Part shown: positions 53,526 to 61,190 of the stretch, piece by piece
Layout of the letters: each line of letters begins with the position of its first letter
Position numbering within the stretch: the stretch's first letter is position 1
From: Planctomycetota bacterium
GTDB taxonomy: Bacteria; Planctomycetota; UBA1135; GCA-002686595
Direction of reading: 5' to 3'
Assembly (NCBI GenBank): GCA_002862085.1
Contig: PKCK01000126.1
Span: 1-64,000 of the forward strand
Length of the DNA: 64,000 nucleotides
The notes under the pieces: generated by a model
What the model saw: the letters and a program-made list of their open reading frames with translations, nothing else
Databases searched by the model: none
What the model was told of the DNA's origin: nothing
Translations under genes and position numbers: made by a program

Positions 53526-55289
53526 TCATTGGCGGCGGACGCCCGAGAGTCGGCCGACGGCGCGGGTCAGGCGCGCATGGAGCGCCGTGGGCAGCCCGCC
53601 GCGGCGCAGGGCGGTCCGGACGGCGGAGGGCGCGTCGAGGAACTCCCCGCCGAGGGCGTGCCACGCCATCCACGCGGCGGCAGCCACGCGGGGTGCGGGG
53701 TCCTGCCGGAGCGGCGCGAGCTCGCCGAGGAGCTCGGGTGCGATCGGGCCGCTGACGGGCCCGATCGCCGCGAGGTGGAGCAGCGCGTCGATGCGCGGAC
53801 GCAGGGCGCGATCACCGCTCGCGCGCGCCGCCAGCCGCACGAGCAGGAGCCCGGCGTCTCCCTCGGACGTGCCAATCTCGAAGGCGCGCGCCGTCGCGCT
53901 CACGAGCACCGCCGCGGCGTCCCCCTGGAGGGCGGCCTCGAGCATGAGCCCCGCGTCCGCGCCGATCGCGGCGCGCCATGCCGCGTCCTCGACGTCGGGC
54001 TGGAGCCGGCCGCTCGCGGTCGCGCCGATGAGCGCCTCGGCCCCTCCGAGGGGAAGCAGGGCCGCGAGCGCGTCCGGCGCTGCCCCGTCGCCGTCCAGGA
54101 GAGCGTCCATGACGAGCGGCAGCGCGGCGCCGACCGGGCGAACCGAGGAAGCGCGCACGAGCCGGGCGCGCGCAGTGCCACGGGACGCGCCGCGTCCCAG
54201 CTGCCGGGCCAGCGCCTCCTCCGCGTCGTCGCGCGTCGCCCACGCGTCGAGCCAGGGCTTGTCGCCGGTCGCCTGGAAGCGGCCGAGAAGGTCGCTCGCC
54301 TCGCGCGCGGGATCCGCGACCGCGACGCGTGCAGCGATCGACGCGTCGGTTCCCGGGGGCATGGCGTCGAGCGGATCCGCGTGGCCCGTCGCGCTGGCGG
54401 CGATCAGAGCGTCGAGCGCGACCGCGCCCTGCGCTCCGCTCTTCTGCGACGCGTTCCAGAGGAGCGCGACGCCCCGCTCGCCGCCGTCGAGGAGCGCCCG
54501 CGCGGCTGCGAGCCCGAGGGATTCGAGCTCGCCTCGGATCAGGGCGCGGTCCCGGGCGTCTGCGCGTGGCCCGAGCAGGCGCGCGGCTGCGCCGCGCAGG
54601 AGGGCTGGCCCGTCGCCGCGCAGCACGACCCGGGCGCCGCGCGCGACATCGGCGGAATCCGGGCTCCCGAGCTCGAGGAGCAGCGGCTGGAGATCGGCCG
54701 AGTGAGCGGCGTCGAAACCCGCGGCGAGGATGGCGCTGTCGAGGTCGGCGCTGAAGCGCTCGACGTCCACCTGGTCCCGCTCGTCGCCGAGGACGAACGC
54801 GCGGTCCGTTCCCGCGAATGCCGGCCCGGGGCGCTCGTCGTCGCCGGGCGCTGTCTCGCTCGCCGAGGCGATGTCCGCCCGCGGCGCGGCCGCGGCGCTC
54901 TCCTCCGGCGCGTGCGTGCGTGGGACATCGCCCTGGACCAGGAGGAAGAGCGCTGCGGCTGCAGCGAGCACGAGGGACGCTGCGCCGAGCGCCGCGACGC
55001 GCCGCGGGGCGCGGCGCAGCGTCGGGATCACGTCGCTCGGCGCCGCCTCGGCGTCGATCCGCGCGAAGACGCTCTCGATGAACGAGTCCTCGCCGGCGCG
55101 CGTCAGCTCGCCCTCGGACGCTCCATCGAGGAGGCCGCGCATACGGCGCAGGACGTCGAGCTCCGCGGCGCAGCCCGCGCAGTTCTCCGCGTGACGCTCG
55201 ACGGCTGCGACGGACTCGAGGGAAGCGTGACCGTCGACGAGCTCGCGGAGCGGCTCGCGCCATGCACGGCAGGGGCGCGGCGTCCTCAT
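53526..55289 (-). CDS. Zinc-finger anti-sigma factor with large repeat-like outer domain
   Basis: A 587-residue protein. The N-terminus is a zf-HC2 anti-sigma domain with H33-x3-C37-x2-C40. One membrane helix is at about 97-117 (VAALGAASLVLAAAAALFLL). The C-terminal ~450 residues, predicted outside the membrane, are alanine- and leucine-rich helices arranged like HEAT/ARM repeats. Typical zf-HC2 anti-sigmas are shorter with small outer parts. Its ATG overlaps the stop of the sigma gene by 4 bp (ATGA). It probably holds the ECF sigma factor at the membrane and releases it on an external signal. Confidence 0.83.
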   Translation of the reverse strand: MRTPRPCRAWREPLRELVDGHASLESVAAVERHAENCAGCAAELDVLRRMRGLLDGASEGELTRAGEDSFIESVFARIDAEAAPSDVIPTLRRAPRRVAALGAASLVLAAAAALFLLVQGDVPRTHAPEESAAAAPRADIASASETAPGDDERPGPAFAGTDRAFVLGDERDQVDVERFSADLDSAILAAGFDAAHSADLQPLLLELGSPDSADVARGARVVLRGDGPALLRGAAARLLGPRADARDRALIRGELESLGLAAARALLDGGERGVALLWNASQKSGAQGAVALDALIAASATGHADPLDAMPPGTDASIAARVAVADPAREASDLLGRFQATGDKPWLDAWATRDDAEEALARQLGRGASRGTARARLVRASSVRPVGAALPLVMDALLDGDGAAPDALAALLPLGGAEALIGATASGRLQPDVEDAAWRAAIGADAGLMLEAALQGDAAAVLVSATARAFEIGTSEGDAGLLLVRLAARASGDRALRPRIDALLHLAAIGPVSGPIAPELLGELAPLRQDPAPRVAAAAWMAWHALGGEFLDAPSAVRTALRRGGLPTALHARLTRAVGRLSGVRRQ

Positions 55290-55945
55290 CGGGGGTCCTC
55301 CTCGTCGAGCAGCGGGCCGAGCATGCGGCGCAGGGCGCGGCGGGCCTGGACCATCTGCGTACGGACGGTCGCGGCGCGCATGCCCGTGATGCGCGCGATG
55401 TCGTCGTAGCTCTGCCCCTCCAGGGCGCGGAGCACGAAGGGCACGCGGAGTCGTTCCGGGAGGGCGGCGATGGCGAGCTCGACGCGTCGCCGCGTCTCCG
55501 CCTCGGCCGAGAGGGCGCTCGGCGTGCGGGCCGTCCCGGCGAGCTGGTCGCTTCCCTGGTCGTCGAGGAGGGACGCCGCGGCGTCCTCGGGGCGCCGTCC
55601 GCGGGCGCGCTGGAGATCGCGGCTGAGGTGGACGGTGATGCCGAGGAGCCACGAGGAGAACGCTGAGGCCGCGCGCTCGGTCTCACGGAAAGTGTCCAGG
55701 CCGCGCCAGGCACGGACGAAGGCCTCCTGCGCGACGTCCTCGGCGTCCTCGTGGTTGCCGACGAGGCGCAGGGCCACGCGCTGGACCCGGGGCCGGTGAA
55801 TCCGGATCAGGTCCGAGAAGGCCGCACGGTCGCCCCGGCGGGCCCGCTCCAGGCGCTCCGTGATCGCCCGCGCACCTGCGCCAGGGTCCCCTGCGGCCCC
55901 TGCCCGCCCCACGGGGCCGAGCAGCTTCAACGCTCGCGACGTCAT
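55286..55945 (-). CDS. ECF-type RNA polymerase sigma factor
   Basis: A 219-residue sigma-70 family protein with regions 2 and 4 only. Region 2: RGDRAAFSDLIRIHRPRVQRVALRLVGNHEDAEDVAQEAFVRAW in parts. Region 4: AIAALPERLRVPFVLRALEGQSYDDIARITGM with VRTQMVQARRALR as the recognition helix. Planctomycetes have many ECF factors. The overlap with a zinc-finger anti-sigma gene supports membrane-controlled regulation. TAGTCT lies 6 nt before the ATG. The target promoter is not visible; autoregulation is common in such operons. Confidence 0.93.
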   Translation of the reverse strand: MTSRALKLLGPVGRAGAAGDPGAGARAITERLERARRGDRAAFSDLIRIHRPRVQRVALRLVGNHEDAEDVAQEAFVRAWRGLDTFRETERAASAFSSWLLGITVHLSRDLQRARGRRPEDAAASLLDDQGSDQLAGTARTPSALSAEAETRRRVELAIAALPERLRVPFVLRALEGQSYDDIARITGMRAATVRTQMVQARRALRRMLGPLLDEEDPR

Positions 55946-56439
55946 GAGGCGAGACTAGGGGACTGGGAGACGGGAGTGACGGAGCGCACGCCAACTGAGT
56001 CGCCGGGCGCTCCGATTTGTCGATGGGAAATCCCGGAATCGGTCCGGCCGCGCCCTCGCCCGGCTCCGTTGCGACGACGCCTGAGCCCTTCCTCGCTCCG
56101 ACCGAAGGTTCGTCCCACTCGAGCCGCCTGGCGAGGGCTGGCCGGCCCGCTTCGAGGTCCGTCGCGTGGCTCTCCTGCGGGAGCGGCGCGAGGATCCCAT
56201 CCACGACGAGACCGCGTCCCTCGTCGCGGAGGATGGACGCGCTCCGCCGATCGACGACGCGCGGGCCGGGCCGTCGCTGCTCGTGCGACCGACCACCGGG
56301 CGAGCCTGATCGCACCCCCGTCGTACGGCCGCCCCGGAGCGCGCCGACCCGTGCGCGGCGGCATCGGCGAGGCGACGCGTGCATCACGCGAGCGCGCAGG
56401 TCCTGCCTTTCCTGCCCGGCGGCGAGTGAGCGCGCGGGG
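55946..56439. other. 494-bp region upstream of the sigma factor gene
   Basis: No convincing gene. Frames on both strands are arginine/proline/serine rich. The first bases hold the putative -10 of the sigma gene. It may contain regulatory sites upstream of the sigma operon or the 3' end of the HEAT-like gene transcript. Confidence 0.4.
55952..55957 (-). promoter_or_regulatory. Putative -10 element TAGTCT for the sigma operon
   Basis: The minus strand reads CCTAGTCT with 6 nt before the ATG at 55945. It is identical in hexamer and spacing to the site before the RimJ-like gene. Confidence 0.42.
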
Positions 56440-57822
56440 TCAGTCCCCGACCGCTCCGCCGATGGAGGCGAAGCACTCGCGCACCCGTCGGGCGAGTTCG
56501 CGAGTGCGCACGTCGGCCGCTGTGAGCGCGGTGTCCTTCGGGATCGACGCCGCGAGCGCGGCGCCGAGCTCGGACAGAGCGGCCGGGCGCAGGTCGGCGG
56601 TCGGCCGCTCGTCCTTCGAGACGATGAGCTGCTGGGGCAGATCCGCTGGGCCCTTGGCCCGCGGCATCCGGTAGCTCTCCACGTCGCAGCCCGGCAGGCC
56701 CCAGTACACCTTGGCGCCGACCTCGGCCTGCGTCTCCTTCGAGAGCGCGACGAGGCGCGCCGTGGTGCCCTCGGTCAGCGGGATACGAGCGGGATTGCCG
56801 TAGCCCACGACCAGCTGATCGTCCTCCGTCCAGCGCAGGTAGAACTCGCCCTTGCGGCACGACTTCAGCTCGAGGCCGAGGAGCGCGCCGCCCACCTGCG
56901 CGCCGGCCCGGGCGATCGCGGGGAGCTCGGTCGGGACGAGGCCCCGGAGCGGCTCCGGGAGGCGGGTGTCCATCCGCTCGGCCCGGGTCGCGACCTCCGC
57001 ACGGATCCGCGCCAGGGCCTCGGCGTTGCTCCTGCGACCGGCCGGCGCGGAGGAGGGCAGCTCGGGCACGTAGTCCCCGAGGTCGACCCCGCGCTCCGTG
57101 AGCACGTTCATGGCGTCGTAGCGCGCGGTGAGTCCGGTGGGCCGGTCGAAGAAGATGTCGACGCGCTCGAGCTCCTCGACGATCCAGGCGAGGGCGCGGC
57201 CGTGGCCGCGGGCGTCCAGCAGGACGGCCGCGCGCCGGCGGACCATGTCGTTCTCGTCGTGCAGCGCGCTCACCGCGTGGTCGAGGAAGACGCGCTTGCG
57301 GCGCGCCTGCAGCGCTTTCGCCTCCGGCTCCTCACCCTCGAACTGGCTGATGCGGAAGAGGCCGTCCAGGACCGCCAGCCGCACGGGCGCGATCGGGTCG
57401 TCGAGGTAGCCCTCCAGGCGCTCCCACTCGTCGCCGGTCGGAGCCCACGCGAGCGATCGAGCGGCCGCCGGGCGCCAGGGGAAGTCGGCGTCCTCGAGCG
57501 CCGGCCACAGCTTCGCGCGCAGCTCGGGGTGGTCGAACTGGCCGAGCACCTCGACCAGCGCGGTGCCCATCAGAGCGAGCTCTTCGGTGCTGTCCCCGGA
57601 GAGCTCGTAGAGCCGCGCCGCCGCGGGCGCGCCGATGCGCACGAGGCGCTCGGCGGCCTGGGGGCGGATGACCGCCGAGCCGGTCCGGGCGTGGCGGATG
57701 AACGTGTCGATCTTCTCGACGTCCTGGGGCCGCGCGGGCCGCCCTGCCGCGTCCTCCTGGGTCGCGGCGAGTCCGGGCGTCGCGATCAGCGCGCTGACGA
57801 GCGCGAAGGTGCGGAGGATCAT
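56440..57822 (-). CDS. Exported HEAT-like repeat protein
   Basis: A 460-residue protein with a signal peptide (MILRTFALVSALIATPGLA). About residues 40-230 form alpha-helical HEAT-like repeats (AAERLVRIGAPAAARLYEL, LVEVLGQFDHPELRAKL, RLAVLDGLFRISQF). The C-terminal half is mixed alpha/beta with GKVYWGLPGC-like Cys positions (VYWGLPGCDVESY) and no known catalytic motif. It is the last gene of a three-gene set with the TlpA-like and DUF3299-like genes, starting 58 bp after the latter. Probably periplasmic and protein-binding. Unrecognised beyond the repeats. Confidence 0.72.
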   Translation of the reverse strand: MILRTFALVSALIATPGLAATQEDAAGRPARPQDVEKIDTFIRHARTGSAVIRPQAAERLVRIGAPAAARLYELSGDSTEELALMGTALVEVLGQFDHPELRAKLWPALEDADFPWRPAAARSLAWAPTGDEWERLEGYLDDPIAPVRLAVLDGLFRISQFEGEEPEAKALQARRKRVFLDHAVSALHDENDMVRRRAAVLLDARGHGRALAWIVEELERVDIFFDRPTGLTARYDAMNVLTERGVDLGDYVPELPSSAPAGRRSNAEALARIRAEVATRAERMDTRLPEPLRGLVPTELPAIARAGAQVGGALLGLELKSCRKGEFYLRWTEDDQLVVGYGNPARIPLTEGTTARLVALSKETQAEVGAKVYWGLPGCDVESYRMPRAKGPADLPQQLIVSKDERPTADLRPAALSELGAALAASIPKDTALTAADVRTRELARRVRECFASIGGAVGD

Positions 57823-57880
57823 GGTGCTCGCCGCGCGCCCGTGCGCGCGAAGTGAGTGGCCGGGCCGGCCGCCGCCGCGG

Positions 57881-58363
57881 TCAGCGCGGCAGCTCCGTGG
57901 TGGTGAGTCGGTAGAGGCTCGTGACGAAGCCGTCTTCTTCCTTCTCGCCTGCGAAGAAGGTGCCTTCCAGGGTGATGCGGCCGGGAATGAAGCGCGTCTG
58001 GCCCTCGGTGAGGGTCACGTCGACGAAGTGGTTCAGCTTCGAGCGATTGCACTCGCACGACTCGGGCACGAGCTCGAAGGCCTCGAGGCCCTCGAGGGTG
58101 CCGATGGCCATGTGTCCCCAGATGCGGACGCGCTTGCCGTCGAGGTCGGAGATCCACTTCGGGAGAGGCTGCCCCGGCCGGTACCGCGCGGCGCGCAGCT
58201 TGAGGATCGAGATCTCGACGACCTTCCCGTCGGCCGGCGGCGCGACCTCCTCCTCGTCCAGCGCGGCGGCGGCGGCGACGGCCCGCATCGACGCGGCGTC
58301 GAGCACGAAGCTCGGGGCGGCGAGGAGGCCGGCGATCAGGAGGATCCAGTGACGCGCGAACAT
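57881..58363 (-). CDS. DUF3299-like exported protein (160 aa)
   Basis: A 160-residue protein with an N-terminal signal (WILLIAGLLAAPSFVLDAAS). The rest matches the DUF3299 layout: LPKWISDLDGKRVRIWGHM, FELVPESCECNRSKLNHFVDVTL, and GRITLEGTFFAGE. The C-x-C pair takes the place of the ACC motif seen in the 285-residue DUF3299 lipoprotein of this window. It begins 31 bp after the TlpA-like gene, and a TACAAT hexamer lies 8 nt before its ATG, so it may also have its own promoter. Possibly a metal- or thiol-handling envelope protein. Confidence 0.7.
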   Translation of the reverse strand: MFARHWILLIAGLLAAPSFVLDAASMRAVAAAAALDEEEVAPPADGKVVEISILKLRAARYRPGQPLPKWISDLDGKRVRIWGHMAIGTLEGLEAFELVPESCECNRSKLNHFVDVTLTEGQTRFIPGRITLEGTFFAGEKEEDGFVTSLYRLTTTELPR

Positions 58364-58371
58364 GCTGCGAG

Positions 58372-58377
58372 ATTGTA
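58372..58377 (-). promoter_or_regulatory. Putative -10 element TACAAT for the DUF3299-like gene
   Basis: The minus strand reads TACAAT with 8 nt before the ATG at 58363, in the 31-bp gap between two genes. It is close to the consensus TATAAT. Confidence 0.35.
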
Positions 58378-58394
58378 GATCGAGGCCGCGGGGC

Positions 58395-59702
58395 TCAACG
58401 ACCCCCTTGTCCCGGGGAAGGGGCGGACGCGCTGGTGGCGCGCCCCAGGAGGGATTCGATCTCGGATTCGAACCTCTCGCGAAGGCGCTTGTGACGCTCG
58501 CCCGTGGCGGGGCCGCTGAACCCCGTGTGGACCGCGCTCACACGGCCGCGGCCGTCCATGAACACGGTCGTGGGGTACGCCCGCACGCGGTCGAGGATCG
58601 GGAGCGCGGCGGAGGCCTTCTCCTTGTCGACCGTCCCGCAGACCAGCGCCGGGTAGCTGGCGCCGTGGTGCGCCAGGTAGTCGCGCACCGCAGCCCGCTG
58701 AGCCTCGGGGTCGTCGCCGTACTCGAAGGCGAGCCCGAGGATGGACAGCCGCTCGTACCGCGCGTCGAGTTCCACGAGGTACTCGGAGAGGTCGTTGCAG
58801 TTGGGGCACCAGCTGCCGAAGACCACCAGCAGTCGCGCGTCGCCCGCGAAGGTGGGGTCGTCCAGGCGGCGAGAGGTCCCGTCGACGTCGGGGAAGCTCA
58901 AGGAGGCGAGCGCGTCCTCTCCGCCGGTCCAGCGCGTCAGCGCGAAGTCGTCCGGCAGCGCAGCACCCGCGTCCTTCGTGGCCGTCCAGGTCGTGTGATA
59001 GCTGTCCCGCGACCAGAAGTCGCCGCGCAGGGTCTCGCCCTCGAGCGCGGCCGAGAAGAGGAAGGCGTGGGCGCCGTCGAAGCACGAGAGATGGAGGTGT
59101 CTGCCGTCGAACCGTCCGTCCAGGTAGCGGTGATCACCGAGGGTCGTGAGGAAGGTGCCGCGCGCCGTGCCGTCGGCGCGCGCCTCGAACACGCCGACCG
59201 CGCGGTCCTCGTCGTCCTCGAAGCGAACGCTCCAGCGCCCCGTCAGGGCCTCGGCGTCCTCCGGGGAGAGGAGCTCGCTGCGATGGGGCACGGGTCCGGC
59301 GATCGCGGCGAAGGCGAGTTGCTCCTCGTGGCCGGCTCCGCGGTCGCGTTCCCAGCGCCCCTCGAGACCCTCGCCGCCGTCGGTCACGTTCGCGACCAGG
59401 CGCGAGCGGTAGGGGGGGATCTCGATCGAGACGACGGCGCCGTCGCGCTGAACGAGTCCTGCGTCGCGGCGCTCCTCGCCGTTGACGAGCGTCAGACGGA
59501 GATCCCGCGGCCCCTCCGGCGCGAACTCCATCCCGAAGGTGAGAGGGCCCCCTGGAGAGGAGAGGACCGCGCGCCAGGGGCCCTCGGCGAGGGCGCCTTC
59601 CGTCCGCGGCTCGGCCTCGCCGCAGGCCTGCAGGAGGAGCGCGAGGAGAGCCCATGGGGCCGCGCGGCGGGCGGCTCCGGGCCGCGGGGGAGGGACGTGC
59701 AT
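58395..59702 (-). CDS. TlpA-like thioredoxin-fold lipoprotein
   Basis: A 435-residue protein with lipobox LLLQAC. Residues ~30-270 are beta-rich with no named domain; they look like a lipocalin-like or similar binding fold (FAPEGPRDLRLTLVNGEE, GRWSVRFEDDE). The C-terminal ~150 residues are a TlpA/AhpC-type thioredoxin domain with the CxxC motif in GSWCPNCND near residue 297-300 and the cis-Pro region YPTTVFMDGRG. It should act as a periplasmic thiol-disulfide reductase. The upstream ATG at 59711 adds three residues; the start at 59702 is preferred because TACCTT lies 7 nt upstream. It heads the operon with the DUF3299-like gene. Confidence 0.83.
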   Translation of the reverse strand: MHVPPPRPGAARRAAPWALLALLLQACGEAEPRTEGALAEGPWRAVLSSPGGPLTFGMEFAPEGPRDLRLTLVNGEERRDAGLVQRDGAVVSIEIPPYRSRLVANVTDGGEGLEGRWERDRGAGHEEQLAFAAIAGPVPHRSELLSPEDAEALTGRWSVRFEDDEDRAVGVFEARADGTARGTFLTTLGDHRYLDGRFDGRHLHLSCFDGAHAFLFSAALEGETLRGDFWSRDSYHTTWTATKDAGAALPDDFALTRWTGGEDALASLSFPDVDGTSRRLDDPTFAGDARLLVVFGSWCPNCNDLSEYLVELDARYERLSILGLAFEYGDDPEAQRAAVRDYLAHHGASYPALVCGTVDKEKASAALPILDRVRAYPTTVFMDGRGRVSAVHTGFSGPATGERHKRLRERFESEIESLLGRATSASAPSPGQGGR

Positions 59703-59709
59703 GGGGTCC

Positions 59710-59715
59710 AAGGTA
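59710..59715 (-). promoter_or_regulatory. Putative -10 element TACCTT for the TlpA-like operon
   Basis: The minus strand reads TACCTT with 7 nt before the ATG at 59702. It overlaps the alternative ATG at 59711, arguing that the downstream start is used. Confidence 0.35.
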
Positions 59716-59903
59716 TCGGCTCAGGGTCCGGCGCGATCTGGCCGATGCATCGATCGGCGCGCCCGGCCGGTCCAGGCGTGTCGCCGAACCGTTCTCGAAC
59801 TCTCAGCTTCTCTGCTGGCCGCGTGAGGGGCGGCGCCGACGAAGGCGCACCTCCATCCGGCCCGCGATGTCCCTGTCCCATCCGCCGGAGCGGACGGAGC
59901 ACG

Positions 59904-61142
59904 ATGGCCTGGATCGACGCACTCTTCAATCGAATGGTCGAGGTGGGAGCCTCCGACCTGCACATGACCTCCGGGACGAGACCGCAGTTCCGACTGCACG
60001 GTGACATCGTCCCGATCAACGAGTGCGCCGAGATCCAGCCCGACCAGATGCGGCAGATCCTCCGCGAGATCTCGCCCGCCAAGAACTGGCAGCAGTTCGA
60101 GGACGAGAACGACACCGACTTCGCCTACGAGCTGCCGGGCCTCGCGCGCTTCCGCGTCAACCTCTTCATGGACAACCGCGGGCCGGGCGCCGTGTTCCGC
60201 GTGATCCCCGAGGAGATCCTCAGCTGTGATCAGCTCGGCCTGCCCGAGGCGGTGCGCGATCTCTGCTACCTGTCCAAGGGCCTCGTCCTCGTCACCGGAC
60301 CGACCGGCAGCGGCAAGTCCACGACCCTCGCCGCGATGATCGACCTGATCAACGCGACGCGCTCCGATCACATCCTCACCATCGAGGATCCGATCGAGTT
60401 CGTTCACAGGGACAAGAAGTGCCTGATCAACCAGCGCCAGGTGGGCGGGCACACCGCGTCCTTCAAGCGCGCGCTCAAGGCCGCGCTCCGCGAGGACCCG
60501 GACATCGTCCTCGTCGGTGAGATGCGCGACCTCGAGACGATCGAGATCGCCATCGAGACCGCGGAGACCGGCCACCTCGTCTTCGGCACGCTCCACACGA
60601 CCACGGCGGCCAGCACGGTCGACCGGATCATCGATCAGTTCCCGGCGGACCGTCAGGCCCAGATCCGCACGATGCTGTCGTCCTCGCTGAAGGGCGTCAT
60701 CGCCCAGACCCTCTGCAAGAAGACGAGCGGCGGCCGCGTCGCGGCCCTCGAGGTGCTCATCGCGAACAGCGCGGTCAGCTCGCTCATCCGCGAGGGCAAG
60801 ACCCACCAGATCACCAGCACGATGCAGATGGGGGGCAAGCAGGGCATGCGCCTGCTCAACGACAGCCTCGCCGAGCTCGTCCACTCCGGCCAGGTCGAGC
60901 CCGACGAGGCCTACGTCAAGGCGGTCGACAAGGACGGCCTCGTCGCCGCCTTCGCCGCCAAGGGCGTCCACTGGTCGCCCGAGATGCTCTCGCGCGCCAG
61001 CGCCCCCTCCGCGCCGACGTCCGCCGGCGAGGCCTCGGAGGCTCGACCCCACCCGCTGGCGCCCCTGCCCCAGGATCCTGGCGCCGAGCCTTCCCCGGCG
61101 TCGGCCGATCCCTTCGAGCAGTTCAAGCAGATGCGCGGCTGA
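59904..61142 (+). CDS. pilT: Type IV pilus retraction ATPase PilT
   Basis: A 412-residue GspE-family ATPase. It has the PilT N-terminal domain (VEVGASDLHMTSGTRPQFRLHGDI in parts), Walker A GPTGSGKST (132-140), the Asp box ILTIEDPIEFVH, Walker B PDIVLVGEMRDLET, the His box FGTLHTTTA, and an IREGKTHQI motif in place of AIRNLIREGKTHQ. PilT depolymerises pili to drive twitching. It is about 60 residues longer than typical because of a proline/alanine-rich C-terminal tail. No other pilus gene is in the window. The upstream frame extension is a shadow. Confidence 0.95.
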   Translation: MAWIDALFNRMVEVGASDLHMTSGTRPQFRLHGDIVPINECAEIQPDQMRQILREISPAKNWQQFEDENDTDFAYELPGLARFRVNLFMDNRGPGAVFRVIPEEILSCDQLGLPEAVRDLCYLSKGLVLVTGPTGSGKSTTLAAMIDLINATRSDHILTIEDPIEFVHRDKKCLINQRQVGGHTASFKRALKAALREDPDIVLVGEMRDLETIEIAIETAETGHLVFGTLHTTTAASTVDRIIDQFPADRQAQIRTMLSSSLKGVIAQTLCKKTSGGRVAALEVLIANSAVSSLIREGKTHQITSTMQMGGKQGMRLLNDSLAELVHSGQVEPDEAYVKAVDKDGLVAAFAAKGVHWSPEMLSRASAPSAPTSAGEASEARPHPLAPLPQDPGAEPSPASADPFEQFKQMRG

Positions 61143-61153
61143 GGGGAGGTCTC

Positions 61154-61178
61154 CCCCCCGCAGACACGACGCGGGGGG
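61154..61178. terminator. 8-bp GC hairpin between convergent genes
   Basis: CCCCCCGC (61154-61161) pairs with GCGGGGGG (61171-61178) across 9 nt, between the pilT stop and the convergent DUF3352-like gene. There is no U-tract. Confidence 0.5.
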
Positions 61179-61190
61179 CGCCCCGTCCGC

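Noticed and set aside
55942-56387. Minus-strand frames upstream of the sigma gene, one with moderately normal composition
   Set aside because: No start with supporting signal, no motif, and competing frames on both strands; treated as non-coding.
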